A stretch of DNA of 64,000 nt from Microbacterium paraoxydans. Lineage in GTDB: Bacteria > Actinomycetota > Actinomycetes > Actinomycetales > Microbacteriaceae. The translations under genes were made by a program, and so were the position numbers. This document shows, one piece after another, positions 1-8,831 of the stretch (its first letter is position 1; the number at the start of each line of letters is the position of its first letter). The stretch covers positions 1 to 64,000 of the forward strand of contig NZ_JAIVLG010000002.1 of NCBI RefSeq assembly GCF_020524545.1, written 5' to 3'. Under the pieces are notes generated by a model that did not search any database, had not been told where the DNA came from, and saw only the letters and a list, made by a program, of their open reading frames with translations.

Positions 1-26
1 TGATCAGGATCTCGTACTTGGCCACC

Positions 27-156
27 GTTCACGATGTCCTGAGACATCACCGCGCCACCAGACCCACCGTTCACGATGTCCCGAGACAGTCGTTCACGAT
101 GTCCTGAAACCAGACACCCTCGTCTCCGCGGTGTGATGTCTCAGGACATCGTGAAC
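27..156. repeat. Cluster of four copies of an ~20-base repeat, resembling IS ends
   Basis: The core gttcacgatgtcctgagaca occurs at 27-48, in slightly varied form at 69-88 and 92-109, and once in reverse orientation at 135-156. Three direct copies and one inverted copy within 130 bases, with no transposase beside them, look like stacked terminal repeats left by insertion sequences. The sequence reminds me of IS481-family ends in Actinobacteria, but that is memory, not a search. The inverted copy abuts a hairpin terminator, so the element edge sits just beyond the end of the neighbouring gene. Confidence 0.55.
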
Positions 157-187
157 GACTGAACCCCCGGTTTCGGGGGTTCAGTCG
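156..187 (-). terminator. Perfect hairpin terminator after the kinase-aminotransferase gene
   Basis: The 14-base arm cgactgaacccccg at 156-169 is perfectly complementary to 174-187 around a 4-base loop. It begins 18 bases beyond the stop codon of the minus-strand gene ending at 205. There is no T-run, which is common for actinobacterial terminators. It may also act on transcripts arriving from the left. Confidence 0.75.
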
Positions 188-204
188 TTTGTGCGCGGGT
201 GGGA

Positions 205-3150
205 CTAGCGCCGGGGCAATGCGATGGCGAGCGCGCGGACGAAGGCATCCACATCCTCGCTCCCGAGACACAGCGGAGGCTTTATCTTCAGCACGTTCTG
301 ATGGTCGCCCGTCGGCTGGACGATCACACCCAGCCCGCGCATCCGCTCGCAGACGAGCGCGGTCTCCTGTGTCGCCGGTTCGCGCGTCTCGCGATCGCGG
401 ACGAGCTCGATGCCGAGATAGAGACCCGAGCCGTGCACGGCTCCGACCAGAGGACTCTCCAGGCCGAGCACCTGATCGCGCAGATACGAACCGACGGTGC
501 GAGCGTTCTCCTGAAGTCCCTCGTCGCGGATCACGTCCAGCACGGTCGACCCGATCACGCTCGACACCGGACTCCCGCCTGTCGAGGCGAAGAAGTAGCC
601 TTCGCGTCGATATGCCGCGGCGATCTCCCGTGTCGTGACGACGGCCCCGAGCGGATGCCCGTTGCCGACGGCCTTCGCGACCGCGACGACGTCCGGCACG
701 ACGCCCTGCTGTTCGAACCCCCAGAACCACTCGCCCAGACGACCGAACCCGACCTGCACCTCGTCGGCCACCGTGAGGCCTCCGTGGGAGCGGATCGCGT
801 CGTAGACGGCGGCGAGGTAGCCGTCAGGCAGCGGGACTCCGCCTGCATTGCCGAAGAAGGTCTCTGCGATGAACGCCCCCGGCGCGTGGCCCTCTGCCGC
901 GAGCCGTTCGATCTCGGCGACAGCCTCCTCGGCGTATCGTGACGCGTCGGTATCGCGATGTGTTCCGCGGTAGGAGTTGGGGGCATCGACCGTGCGCACC
1001 CATTCCGGGCGGGTCGTGAGTGCAGCCGGGTTGTCTGCGATCGATGTCGACACCGCATCGGCGAGGTCGGTCCAGCCGTGGTACGACTCTCGGACGGCGA
1101 GCACGTCACGCCGGCCCGTCGCGGCCCTCGCGAGGCGCAGCGAGAGGTCGACCGCCTCCGAACCGCTGTTCACGAGGAACACCGTGTCGAGGCTCTCGGG
1201 TGTCAGCGCGGTCAGTCGCTCCGCGTATTCCACGACGGCGGGGTAGTGGAACCGCGAGTTCGTGTTCAGGGTTCGCAGCTGGCGGTCGGCGTCGGCGGCG
1301 ATCCGCGGATGTGCGTGGCCGAGGGCGGTGACGTTGTTGACCATGTCGAGGTAAGCGCGGGCGTCGGTGTCGACGAGGTACTGCTTCCACCCGCGCGCGA
1401 TGATTGGTGGCGCATCGTAGTAGTGCTCCTGCACCTCGGCGAACACGCGCACGCGTCTTGCCAGGAGCGCAGCAGGATCGTCGCGCTCGACGGCGTCGGG
1501 ATGACCGGGGACCAGTGCGGACGGATCGGCGATGACGGCGAGCCAGGCGTCGGCGAGGGCCGGTGGGACGAACGCTGGGACGGGCTGGTCCGCATCGACG
1601 TCGCGCACGAGGCGGACGGTGACCCCGGGCGCGGTCTTCCCGATCACCTCACCCTGGGCGACCGGGCGTGGGTCTCGTCCCGTGGCGTTGGCGAGCGGGC
1701 CCCCTTCGGGGGACGCTCCCGTCAGCTCCAGACGAGTTCCCCCCGCGTCGCCGTCACCGCGGAGCACCAGTCCGCCATCGCCACAGGAGAGCCGGCCGTT
1801 CCAGGGCGCGACCAGTTCGGTCGGCCGATCGAGGACGACGTCGATGCCCGTTGCGACGGTGGCCGGGGCCTCCTGTGCGTACCTCGAGCCACGGGTCAGT
1901 CGGGCTTCACCGAACCGGGTGACGGCCGCACTCGCACCGGAGAGAAGTGCCGTGCGGGCGATCCAGGCTTCCGTGGCGGGGTCGAGCCAGGCTCCTTCGT
2001 CGAGGTCTGGGCTCGCCGGTGAGAGGTCGAGCACCGCGACGGTACCCGCATCCACTGCTGGCAACAGCGGGACCGAGGACGGCGCTGCAGCAGCGGGCGA
2101 TCGGAATCCGAGAGTGCGGAGCACGTGTCGCGTGGCGACGGGCAGCGGCACCGAGATCGCCGCGGCGAGGATTGCTTCCTCGTGGCGAAGGTTCTCCGCG
2201 GCGTAGGCGTTGTCGGGCTCGCGGGAGACGACGTGGTGCCCACTTGCCACGAGGTGCACTGCGCGCAGGGTCACGAGCGGCCACAGCGCTGCCGCCTCTT
2301 CGCGGGTGAGGGGTCGCCGACGGTGGTACGCGTGCAGTGCGCGAAGCGCGGAGGGCAGATCCATGCCGTCGTGGTGCAGAAGGGAGGAGATCGTGATCGC
2401 CAGTCCGGCGACTGGCCACGTGCGGTTGAGGTCGCCCAGATCGATCACGCCGTCCGGTGTGCGCAGAACCGGGTCCGCCCATACGACGTTGTCGTCGGTG
2501 AGGTCGCCGTGCACGGCTTGTACCGGCAGTGCTGCCTCCAGAGGGGCGATCGCGGCCCACGCGCGGGCGGCGATCGCCTCGAGCCGCGAACGGAGAGCAT
2601 CATCGCCGAGGCGCCCGAACAGCTCGGGAAGGACCGAGCGGGATTGGCGCAGATCCCATTGATGCGGCCGCTGCGTTCCCGGTGCATCGAAGTCGGCGAG
2701 GGCGAGGTCGACTCGGGCTGCCAGGTCACCGAGCGCGTCGACGATGGCGGTACCGAGGTGATCGCTGCCGGACAGCGTGCCTCCCTCGAGGAAGTCGAGC
2801 AGCCGGACGTGCAGGACAGCGTGACCGTGCGTGACGAGGGCAACGGTCGCGCCATCGATCGTCTTTCGCGTTCGAGGGGCGCGAACGGCGGGGTCTCGGA
2901 GTGCGAGATGCGCCGACGCCGCCGACTGCGCCGAGACCTCCGCAAGGGATGTCGCGGGATTCGCGATCTTCAGCAATACACGCTCAGTGCCCGTTTCAAG
3001 GAGGAAATTACGGTCCTCGTGGCTGCCGAGGCTGCGCGCGGTTCCCTCGACACCGAAGTGCTCACGGGCGATCAGGGCGGCATCCGCCTCGGTCAGCTGA
3101 GGCGGGGCCTCGGGGATGAGGCGCGGTGCGGCCGACGGATCGGTGGTCAT
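205..3150 (-). CDS. Fused APH-type kinase / middle domain / class III PLP aminotransferase (probable amino-alcohol kinase-phospholyase)
   Basis: The 981-residue protein joins three parts. Residues ~15-330 form an aminoglycoside-phosphotransferase-like kinase, with the Brenner motif HGDLTDDN near residue 215 and a metal-binding IDLGD shortly after. Residues ~370-530 form a beta-rich middle part (APWNGRL, VIGKTAPG) of the kind annotated as peptidase M23-like in such fusions. Residues ~550-975 are a class III aminotransferase with NSGSEAVD, SYHGW, DEVQVGFGR and the PLP lysine in VAKAVGNG. In animals the two outer families are hydroxylysine kinase and the phospholyases for phosphohydroxylysine or phosphoethanolamine, so this chain may phosphorylate an amino alcohol and then eliminate phosphate and ammonia. 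The substrate is unknown. The start overlaps the upstream gene by four bases (ATGA), implying translational coupling. Confidence 0.85.
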   Translation of the reverse strand: MTTDPSAAPRLIPEAPPQLTEADAALIAREHFGVEGTARSLGSHEDRNFLLETGTERVLLKIANPATSLAEVSAQSAASAHLALRDPAVRAPRTRKTIDGATVALVTHGHAVLHVRLLDFLEGGTLSGSDHLGTAIVDALGDLAARVDLALADFDAPGTQRPHQWDLRQSRSVLPELFGRLGDDALRSRLEAIAARAWAAIAPLEAALPVQAVHGDLTDDNVVWADPVLRTPDGVIDLGDLNRTWPVAGLAITISSLLHHDGMDLPSALRALHAYHRRRPLTREEAAALWPLVTLRAVHLVASGHHVVSREPDNAYAAENLRHEEAILAAAISVPLPVATRHVLRTLGFRSPAAAAPSSVPLLPAVDAGTVAVLDLSPASPDLDEGAWLDPATEAWIARTALLSGASAAVTRFGEARLTRGSRYAQEAPATVATGIDVVLDRPTELVAPWNGRLSCGDGGLVLRGDGDAGGTRLELTGASPEGGPLANATGRDPRPVAQGEVIGKTAPGVTVRLVRDVDADQPVPAFVPPALADAWLAVIADPSALVPGHPDAVERDDPAALLARRVRVFAEVQEHYYDAPPIIARGWKQYLVDTDARAYLDMVNNVTALGHAHPRIAADADRQLRTLNTNSRFHYPAVVEYAERLTALTPESLDTVFLVNSGSEAVDLSLRLARAATGRRDVLAVRESYHGWTDLADAVSTSIADNPAALTTRPEWVRTVDAPNSYRGTHRDTDASRYAEEAVAEIERLAAEGHAPGAFIAETFFGNAGGVPLPDGYLAAVYDAIRSHGGLTVADEVQVGFGRLGEWFWGFEQQGVVPDVVAVAKAVGNGHPLGAVVTTREIAAAYRREGYFFASTGGSPVSSVIGSTVLDVIRDEGLQENARTVGSYLRDQVLGLESPLVGAVHGSGLYLGIELVRDRETREPATQETALVCERMRGLGVIVQPTGDHQNVLKIKPPLCLGSEDVDAFVRALAIALPRR

Positions 3151-5018
3151 GGTGCTCCTGTGGGGTCGAGGGGGGATTCGATGCGTGCACCGTCGAGGTG
3201 CAGCGGGGTCAGCGGGGCGGCGCTGCAGGGGAGCAGTCGGCCGGCACCCGGCTCGAAGAGCGGGTCGTTGATGTACTCGAATTCGCCGCATGCGACAGTG
3301 CGCACGCACGTGCCGCACACGCCGACCCGGCATTCGCTCGGCCAGTCGAGACCGGCTCGCTCGGCCGCGTTCAGGAGAGTCCCGTCGCCGGGCTCCCACA
3401 TGAACGGGCCGCTCGCCGATTCGACGGGAACGGGGCCCTCCGCCCGGGGGATTCGCGGAGGGCCCCAGTCAGGGGAGACGGGCGAGTAGAACGCGTCGAT
3501 GCGGATGCCGTCTGACGCGAAGCCGAGTTCGACCAGCATCGCCCGCACACTCGAGGCGAAGGTGCGGGGACCGCAGACGAAGGCTTCAGCGGAGCCGAGG
3601 TCGAGATCGGCGAGGGCCGTCGCCAGCGCGGCGCGGTCCGGTCGTCCGGCGACGGCCGTGAATCCCACGGGCGTGGCGGGAGGGGCGTCCCGGGTGAGGT
3701 GGAGCGTCGCGGTGCCGTCGCCGAGGGCCGCGACGGTGTCGCAGACCTCTCTCCACAGCGGTAGCGAGTGTATGGAGCGCTCGGTGTGCACGACGCGCAC
3801 CCGGCCGCCCTTGCCCTGCATCGCCCGGGATCGCAGCAGCGCAGTGGTGGGCGTGATGCCGATGCCGGCGCTGACGAGGAGCAGATCGCGGCCGCCGTCA
3901 TCTTCCGTCTGATCGCCGTGCGGGCCGGTGACGAGGATCTCTGACCCCACCGGATAGGCGTCGTGGAGCAGAGTCGAGACCCGTCCGTCCCGCTTGACGC
4001 TGATGCGGAACCGTCCCTGCGCCACCGCCGAGATCGTGTACGAGCGCCAGTTCGGGGTCGGGCCGCCCGGCAGGTGCAGTCGTACGTGTGTCCCCGGTGC
4101 TGCTGCATCGAGAACGTGCAGCGGGTCGGCGAACCAGAAGCTCACCACGTCGCGGGACTCGTCCCGTCGATCGACCAGACGTGCCGTACGCGGCCAGCCA
4201 GGCTCCCCCGCGAGCGGAGATCCGACGAGGGGGCCGGCATCCTCGACGGCGTCGCCGGCGCACAGCGAGCCCGCCGTCACGACGCGGGCGTACACCCCGC
4301 AGAACATGTGCCCGAACCGGGATCCGAGCAGCGCGGGGACATTGAGGTCGGAGACGCCGTCGCCCGGTCGGATCGTCGTGGCGCGGCAGCGGTCGGTCGG
4401 CTGGAACACCTCGAGCTCGACATCGCCCACGCGGATGCGGCGACCGACGAGCGCGAACTCCGCAAAGGGCTCGAGGCCCGTGAGGTAGAGGTTCCCCCGC
4501 ACGCGACGCGGATCCACGGGAACCTCTGCTTCGCGTCCAAGAGCCTCGAGCGTTGCGCGGTTGATGATCGACAGGTGCGCCCGCGGCCAGTCCCACAGGC
4601 CCGCCGCGGTGGTGGCCACCAATCGGGGTGCGGACGTATCGTCCGCCAGCGTGCGGCGAAGGAGCGCGTCGATCCTCTCATCGACAGAGCCTTCGCCGGA
4701 GCAGAAGTCGCCGATCCGTCCTTTCGCCGACTCCCCGTTCGGGGCTGTGACCGTCAGCGTGGGAGAGGCGGTCTCTGCGTCGGCGAGGTCGACGGTGAAT
4801 CGCGCGATGTGCTCATGCCGGGCGAGATGGAAGAACTCCTCGCGCGGCCGCCACCCGGCGTCGCTGGGAGTGGAAGCGTCGCGGGCGATCGCGAACGAGC
4901 GGTCCCAGCGAAGACCCCCGCCGGGCTCTAGGTGCACCGATTTCGCGGTTGTCACCCCGGCGAGGCCTTTCACCGGGTAGCGGACGATGCTGTCCACGAC
5001 GATGCGGTTCGCGTCCAC
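3147..5018 (-). CDS. MOSC domain - ferredoxin reductase - [2Fe-2S] ferredoxin fusion
   Basis: The 623-residue protein starts at GTG 5018 behind a good ribosome site (aaggggg). Residues 1-~260 are a MOSC N-terminal barrel plus MOSC domain, with the conserved cysteine in QPTDRCRATT. Residues ~280-510 are an FAD/NAD-binding ferredoxin-reductase module (RSYTISA, SAGIGITPTTALL). The C-terminal ~90 residues are a plant-type ferredoxin with ECRVGVCGTC and a later cysteine in LLPCSAAP. MOSC proteins handle molybdenum cofactor or transfer oxygen/sulfur; with its own reductase and ferredoxin this resembles a self-sufficient YcbX-like N-hydroxyl reductase or an electron donor to an oxygenase. It leads the left arm of the divergent locus and is coupled to the kinase-aminotransferase gene. 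Confidence 0.85.
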   Translation of the reverse strand: MDANRIVVDSIVRYPVKGLAGVTTAKSVHLEPGGGLRWDRSFAIARDASTPSDAGWRPREEFFHLARHEHIARFTVDLADAETASPTLTVTAPNGESAKGRIGDFCSGEGSVDERIDALLRRTLADDTSAPRLVATTAAGLWDWPRAHLSIINRATLEALGREAEVPVDPRRVRGNLYLTGLEPFAEFALVGRRIRVGDVELEVFQPTDRCRATTIRPGDGVSDLNVPALLGSRFGHMFCGVYARVVTAGSLCAGDAVEDAGPLVGSPLAGEPGWPRTARLVDRRDESRDVVSFWFADPLHVLDAAAPGTHVRLHLPGGPTPNWRSYTISAVAQGRFRISVKRDGRVSTLLHDAYPVGSEILVTGPHGDQTEDDGGRDLLLVSAGIGITPTTALLRSRAMQGKGGRVRVVHTERSIHSLPLWREVCDTVAALGDGTATLHLTRDAPPATPVGFTAVAGRPDRAALATALADLDLGSAEAFVCGPRTFASSVRAMLVELGFASDGIRIDAFYSPVSPDWGPPRIPRAEGPVPVESASGPFMWEPGDGTLLNAAERAGLDWPSECRVGVCGTCVRTVACGEFEYINDPLFEPGAGRLLPCSAAPLTPLHLDGARIESPLDPTGAP

Positions 5019-5080
5019 GGTTGCCCCCTTCGTCGGCTGCGGCGCTCGCTCTCAAAGTGCACAGGTCACGGGATGGTGTT

Positions 5081-5141
5081 CGAGCATGCCGGATCGTTCC
5101 GGCGTGCTCGAACTGTAGCGACCACCAACGCACCGCGTCAA
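5081..5141 (-). promoter_or_regulatory. Leftward promoter with LacI-type operator A over its start site
   Basis: On the minus strand TTGACG (5136-5141) lies 18 bases from TACAGT (5112-5117), placing the transcript start near 5105. A 30-base near-perfect palindrome at 5081-5110, with core gccggatcgttccggc (5088-5103), covers that start site. The central CG and symmetrical arms are typical of LacI-family operators. A repressor bound here would block transcription of the MOSC-reductase operon. Confidence 0.7.
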
Positions 5142-5145
5142 GGAT

Positions 5146-5159
5146 GCCGGAACGATCCG
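5146..5159. promoter_or_regulatory. LacI-type operator B between the divergent promoters
   Basis: The sequence gccggaacgatccg at 5146-5159 repeats the core of operators A and C. It lies just upstream of the leftward -35 and about 50 bases upstream of the rightward -35, so it could help loop the DNA between A and C or act on both promoters. Confidence 0.6.
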
Positions 5160-5211
5160 TTCCCTGACATCACGGGAGTGTTTCGATCGAGAGAACTTCC
5201 GAAATCGACTC

Positions 5212-5264
5212 TTGACGAGGCTGGCGAGGGCGGATAGCTTGCAAGTGCGCCGGAACGATCCGGC
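5212..5264 (+). promoter_or_regulatory. Rightward promoter with LacI-type operator C
   Basis: TTGACG (5212-5217) and TAGCTT (5235-5240) are 17 bases apart, a near-consensus housekeeping promoter with a start near 5247. The operator gccggaacgatccggc at 5249-5264 begins immediately downstream, a classic roadblock position. The transcript carries the ABC importer and the peptidases. The likely regulator is the LacI-family protein at 13747-14793. Confidence 0.7.
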
Positions 5265-5346
5265 AGAGTCGCCGACTCGATCCGCGCACGACTGTGGCAC
5301 CCTCCCGCACCACTCCTGCACCACCGACCCTCGAAGGACTCCGACA

Positions 5347-6972
5347 ATGCGCACGAAGCTCCCCGCAATCGGTCTCGCCCTCACGACCGCACTGGTCCTG
5401 GCGGGCTGTTCCGCCTCAGCCGCTCCCGACAGCGGCACGTCCTCGGAAACGAAGTCCGGCTTCCTCGCCTCCGCCGACACCGCGCTCCCGACCGGCGGCG
5501 CGTTGACGGTCGCCGTCGACTACGACAGCGTCGAAGCCGCGGGTCTCGACCCTCAGCTGGCCGATACCGCTCGTTCCTGGATGATCCTCGGACTCTCGTA
5601 CGAGACCCTGGTCGGCCTCGATGAGACGTTCGCCCCTACCCCCGGGCTCGCCGAGTCGTGGGAGGAGAAGAGCCCGACCGAGTATGTCTTCACTGTGCGC
5701 GAAGGAGCCGCATTCTCGAACGGTCGCGCTGTCACCCCCGAGGATGTCGTGGGCAGCTTCGAGCGGCTCAAGGCTGCCGGCGGCGCTTGGTCGGCGCAGG
5801 CTGCGGTGATCTCCTCCGCAGAGGTGACCGGCGACCGGGAGGTGACTCTGCGCCTCTCGAAGCCGTACTCCCCGCTGTTCGGTCTGCTCGCGCATGTCGC
5901 GACCGCGATCCTGCCGATCGCCGAGATCGAGTCGGGCGAGATCGACGTCAAGACCGACATCGTGGGCAGTGGGCCCTATGTTCCGACCGCCCATGTGCAG
6001 GATCAGTCGTGGACCTTCGAGCGGAACACGCACTACAATGGCCCCGAGTACTCTCCCGACACGATCGCCCTGCAGGTCATCCCCGACGAGGCTGCGCGTC
6101 TCGCCGCCATCCGCGACGGCAGTGCCGACTACGTGGTCTTCAACAACCCGGATGCTGCGTCGCTCCTCGCCCAGACCGCGACGGCGAACGTCGTCAACCA
6201 GCAGAACACCGACTTCTTCTACCTCGTGCTCAACGGTGCTGACCCTGACTCGCCCCTTGCGGATGAGCGCGTGCGGTTCGCCGTCAACGCGATCGTCGAC
6301 CGGCAGCAGATCTCCGACATCGCACTCGCGGGCAATGCCACGCCGACGGCGCTGACTCCGTTCGCGCTTCCCGACGCGTGCGATCCCGCCGACCTTCCCT
6401 CGGCGACGATCAGCGACGACGAGATCCGTGCGCTGCTCCGTGATGCAGGGGCGGACGACCTGAGCCTCACCCTCAAGACCTGGAACAGCGAGGCAGGCCC
6501 GGGAGCGATCGCCCAGGTGATCCAGCAGCAGCTCGCCGAGTTCGACATCGACCTCGACGTGCAGATCCTCGACGACGGTATCTGGTCCGAGGCGTTGTAC
6601 GGCGATCCTGCGGTACCGGCCGATGCCGACCTCAGCATCAGCTGGTTCGCCGGCTACGGCGATGCCTCGCTCGTGACGAACTGGTGGAACACCGAGACGG
6701 CGGGCTTCACAGGGAGGTTCATGGCTCCGACGCCCGAGATCAACGCCCTCATCACTCAAGCGGCCGAGACTCCCTTGGGTGATGAGCGTGCTGCGGTCTT
6801 CACCGACCTGTGTGCGGCGGTCGACGAGAACGCGCAGATGGTGGCCCTCGTGAACCGACCAGGCCAGGTCGCGTTCCGCTCCGACGCTCTGAGCCCGACG
6901 ATCGCGACCAACGAGGGCTACGGCAACGTGCTGCGTTTCGTCTCGGACTTCCGTCTCAGCGAGGCGCAGTAG
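5347..6972 (+). CDS. ABC transporter substrate-binding lipoprotein, family 5 (peptide/nickel type)
   Basis: The 541-residue precursor has a lipoprotein signal peptide with lipobox LVLAGC, so it is anchored outside the membrane. The mature part follows the SBP_bac_5 pattern: an early PTEYVFTVREGAAFSNG stretch of the DppA/OppA type, then a long lobe with YNGPEYSPD and the ligand-contact region. It delivers substrate to the two permeases that follow three bases later. A reading frame is open upstream to 5212, but ATG 5347 has a ribosome site (gaagga) and gives a clean signal peptide. The ligand cannot be read from sequence; the peptidase neighbours suggest a peptide or acylated amino compound. 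Confidence 0.9.
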   Translation: MRTKLPAIGLALTTALVLAGCSASAAPDSGTSSETKSGFLASADTALPTGGALTVAVDYDSVEAAGLDPQLADTARSWMILGLSYETLVGLDETFAPTPGLAESWEEKSPTEYVFTVREGAAFSNGRAVTPEDVVGSFERLKAAGGAWSAQAAVISSAEVTGDREVTLRLSKPYSPLFGLLAHVATAILPIAEIESGEIDVKTDIVGSGPYVPTAHVQDQSWTFERNTHYNGPEYSPDTIALQVIPDEAARLAAIRDGSADYVVFNNPDAASLLAQTATANVVNQQNTDFFYLVLNGADPDSPLADERVRFAVNAIVDRQQISDIALAGNATPTALTPFALPDACDPADLPSATISDDEIRALLRDAGADDLSLTLKTWNSEAGPGAIAQVIQQQLAEFDIDLDVQILDDGIWSEALYGDPAVPADADLSISWFAGYGDASLVTNWWNTETAGFTGRFMAPTPEINALITQAAETPLGDERAAVFTDLCAAVDENAQMVALVNRPGQVAFRSDALSPTIATNEGYGNVLRFVSDFRLSEAQ

Positions 6973-6975
6973 CAC

Positions 6976-7947
6976 ATGCGTATCCTGCGGATGTTGCCGG
7001 GGAGGCTGATGACGGCCCTCGCGGTCGTCGTGGGCGCGTCGATCCTGATCTTCGTCGCGGTACGCAGCCTTCCCGGTGACTTCGCCCAGCTGCTGCTCGG
7101 CCCGCTCGCCTCCGACGCAGCCAAGGACGCCGTCCGGGAGGCCTTCCGACTCGATCGGAGTCTCCCCGAGCAGTACTGGGCGTGGATGACCTCGGCGCTG
7201 CACGGCGACTTCGGGATCTCGGTGGCCAGCCAGGCACCGGTCCTGGACGAGTTCGCGCTGCGAGCCCCCACCACGGTGCTGCTGGCGGTCATGGCGATGT
7301 TCATCACGCTGGCCGTCGGCATCCCGCTCGGCATCTACGCCGGCACTCGACCGGCCCGCGGGCGTTCGGCGGTCACGGGGCGCCTGCTCGGCAGCATCGG
7401 CATCAGCATCCCCGAGATCGTCTTGGGATCGCTCGTCGTTTACCTTTTCTCACGCTTCGACCTCGGCCTGAGCGTGACCGGGTTCGTGTCGCCCCGCGAT
7501 GACGTCGGCGGCGCGACGGTCTCGCTGCTGCTCCCGGCCTTCGTGCTGTCGGTCTTCTGTGTGGCCGCCACAGCCAGGACCACGCGAGACGCGGTGATGG
7601 GCGTGCTGGTGGAACCGCACATCCTCGCCGCTGTCGCGCGGGGTGAGCGCCCCGGTTTCATCGTGCGGCACCACGTGCTGCGCAACGCCCTCATTCCGGT
7701 GTTCACCTTCACGGCGACGATCTTCGCCTACCTCCTCGGCGGCGCAGTCCTGGTCGAGAGCGTGTTCTCGGTGCCGGGGCTCGGGTCCTACCTCGTTCAG
7801 GGGCTGGGGCGCCGTGACATAGCCGTCGTGCAGACGGGCGTGCTGCTGGCGACCGTCGTCTTCGTGCTGTGCAGCCTTCTGATCGACGTGGTCACCGCCC
7901 TCGTGGATCCCCGAGTCACGCCCGGCCGGAAGAGAGGTCTCGCGTGA
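6976..7947 (+). CDS. ABC transporter permease, DppB/OppB type
   Basis: A 323-residue membrane protein of the usual length for DppB-like permeases. It has an N-terminal membrane helix, the periplasmic segment typical of this class (LPGDFAQLLLGP, LDRSLPEQY) and five further helices. The EAA loop that contacts the ATPase is seen as ARGERPGFIVRHHVLRNALIP. It begins three bases after the binding-protein stop codon and its own stop overlaps the next start (GTGA), so the transporter genes form one tightly coupled unit. Confidence 0.9.
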   Translation: MRILRMLPGRLMTALAVVVGASILIFVAVRSLPGDFAQLLLGPLASDAAKDAVREAFRLDRSLPEQYWAWMTSALHGDFGISVASQAPVLDEFALRAPTTVLLAVMAMFITLAVGIPLGIYAGTRPARGRSAVTGRLLGSIGISIPEIVLGSLVVYLFSRFDLGLSVTGFVSPRDDVGGATVSLLLPAFVLSVFCVAATARTTRDAVMGVLVEPHILAAVARGERPGFIVRHHVLRNALIPVFTFTATIFAYLLGGAVLVESVFSVPGLGSYLVQGLGRRDIAVVQTGVLLATVVFVLCSLLIDVVTALVDPRVTPGRKRGLA

Positions 7948-8831
7948 ACACCCCCACTCCGCCCGCTACGGGCCTGATCGGGGTGCGCGCCCGGCGTCTC
8001 TCCTCGACGTTCCGCGGAATCGACGTGCTCGGGCGCGTGGCACTCGGCGTCCTCATCGGGATCCTCCTGATCGGTGTCGCCGGCACGTTCCTGCAGGTCG
8101 GCGGCGACTCCTCGACGATCGTCGGTCCCCGACTGGCTCCGCCCGCTCCGGGGTGGCCGCTGGGAACCGATTCGCTCGGGCGTTCGCTCTTGCCGCGCTT
8201 GTTCGAGGGCATCGCCACCACGCTCGCACTCTCCATGCTCGCGGTCGCGATCACGGCCGTCGTCTCAGCCACGGCGGGCATGATCGCGGGGTACCACGGC
8301 GGTCTTGCCGGCGGCATCATCCTGCGTATCGGTGACATCCTCTATGCGTTCCCCGCCATCGTCCTGGCGATCCTCGTCGCGACCGCGGTGGGGCCCGGTG
8401 TGACGACGGCCGTCGCCGCGATCGTGCTGGTCACGGTGCCGCTCATGACTCGAATGGTCGGACAGGAGGCGCGCTCCGTCTCGGGGCGCGACTTCATCAC
8501 CGCGGCGATCATCGCCGGAGTCAGCACCCCGCGGATCCTCGTCCGGCATGTGCTGCGCAACGTCTCCGGCACGATCGCCGTGCAGGGAACGTACGCGCTG
8601 TCCGTCGCGATCCTGGTCGAGGGTGGGCTCAGCTTCCTCGGGTACGGCGTGCAGCTGCCGGCGTCCTCGCTCGGACTCCTCATCCGTGAGGGGGCGATCT
8701 ACATGGTCACATCGCCCATCCTCCTGCTGGCGCCGGGCATCGTCCTGGTCATCGCGATCCTCGCGATCAACGTCCTCGGCGACAGCCTGCGTGACCTCTT
8801 CGAACCCCGCGAGACGAGGAACCTCGAATGA
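7944..8831 (+). CDS. ABC transporter permease, DppC/OppC type
   Basis: A 295-residue permease starting at GTG 7944, which overlaps the previous stop by four bases and follows an agagagg ribosome site. The frame is open further upstream, but no start there has a ribosome site. The N-terminal segment, the large outside loop with PGWPLGTDSLGRSLLPRLFEG, and the EAA loop (ITAAIIAGVSTPRILVRHVL) are standard for DppC. Together with the gene before it, it forms the membrane channel of the importer. Confidence 0.9.
   Translation: MNTPTPPATGLIGVRARRLSSTFRGIDVLGRVALGVLIGILLIGVAGTFLQVGGDSSTIVGPRLAPPAPGWPLGTDSLGRSLLPRLFEGIATTLALSMLAVAITAVVSATAGMIAGYHGGLAGGIILRIGDILYAFPAIVLAILVATAVGPGVTTAVAAIVLVTVPLMTRMVGQEARSVSGRDFITAAIIAGVSTPRILVRHVLRNVSGTIAVQGTYALSVAILVEGGLSFLGYGVQLPASSLGLLIREGAIYMVTSPILLLAPGIVLVIAILAINVLGDSLRDLFEPRETRNLE

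Noticed and set aside
2125..3489. Long plus-strand open frame opposite the kinase-aminotransferase gene
   Set aside because: It is the high-GC antisense shadow of a gene with clear domains; its own translation is arginine/glycine-rich with no recognisable motif.
5416..7203. 595-codon minus-strand open frame opposite the substrate-binding protein gene
   Set aside because: It is a mirror frame of a well-supported lipoprotein gene; composition is extreme (Arg, Gly, Asp) and it crosses into the permease gene.
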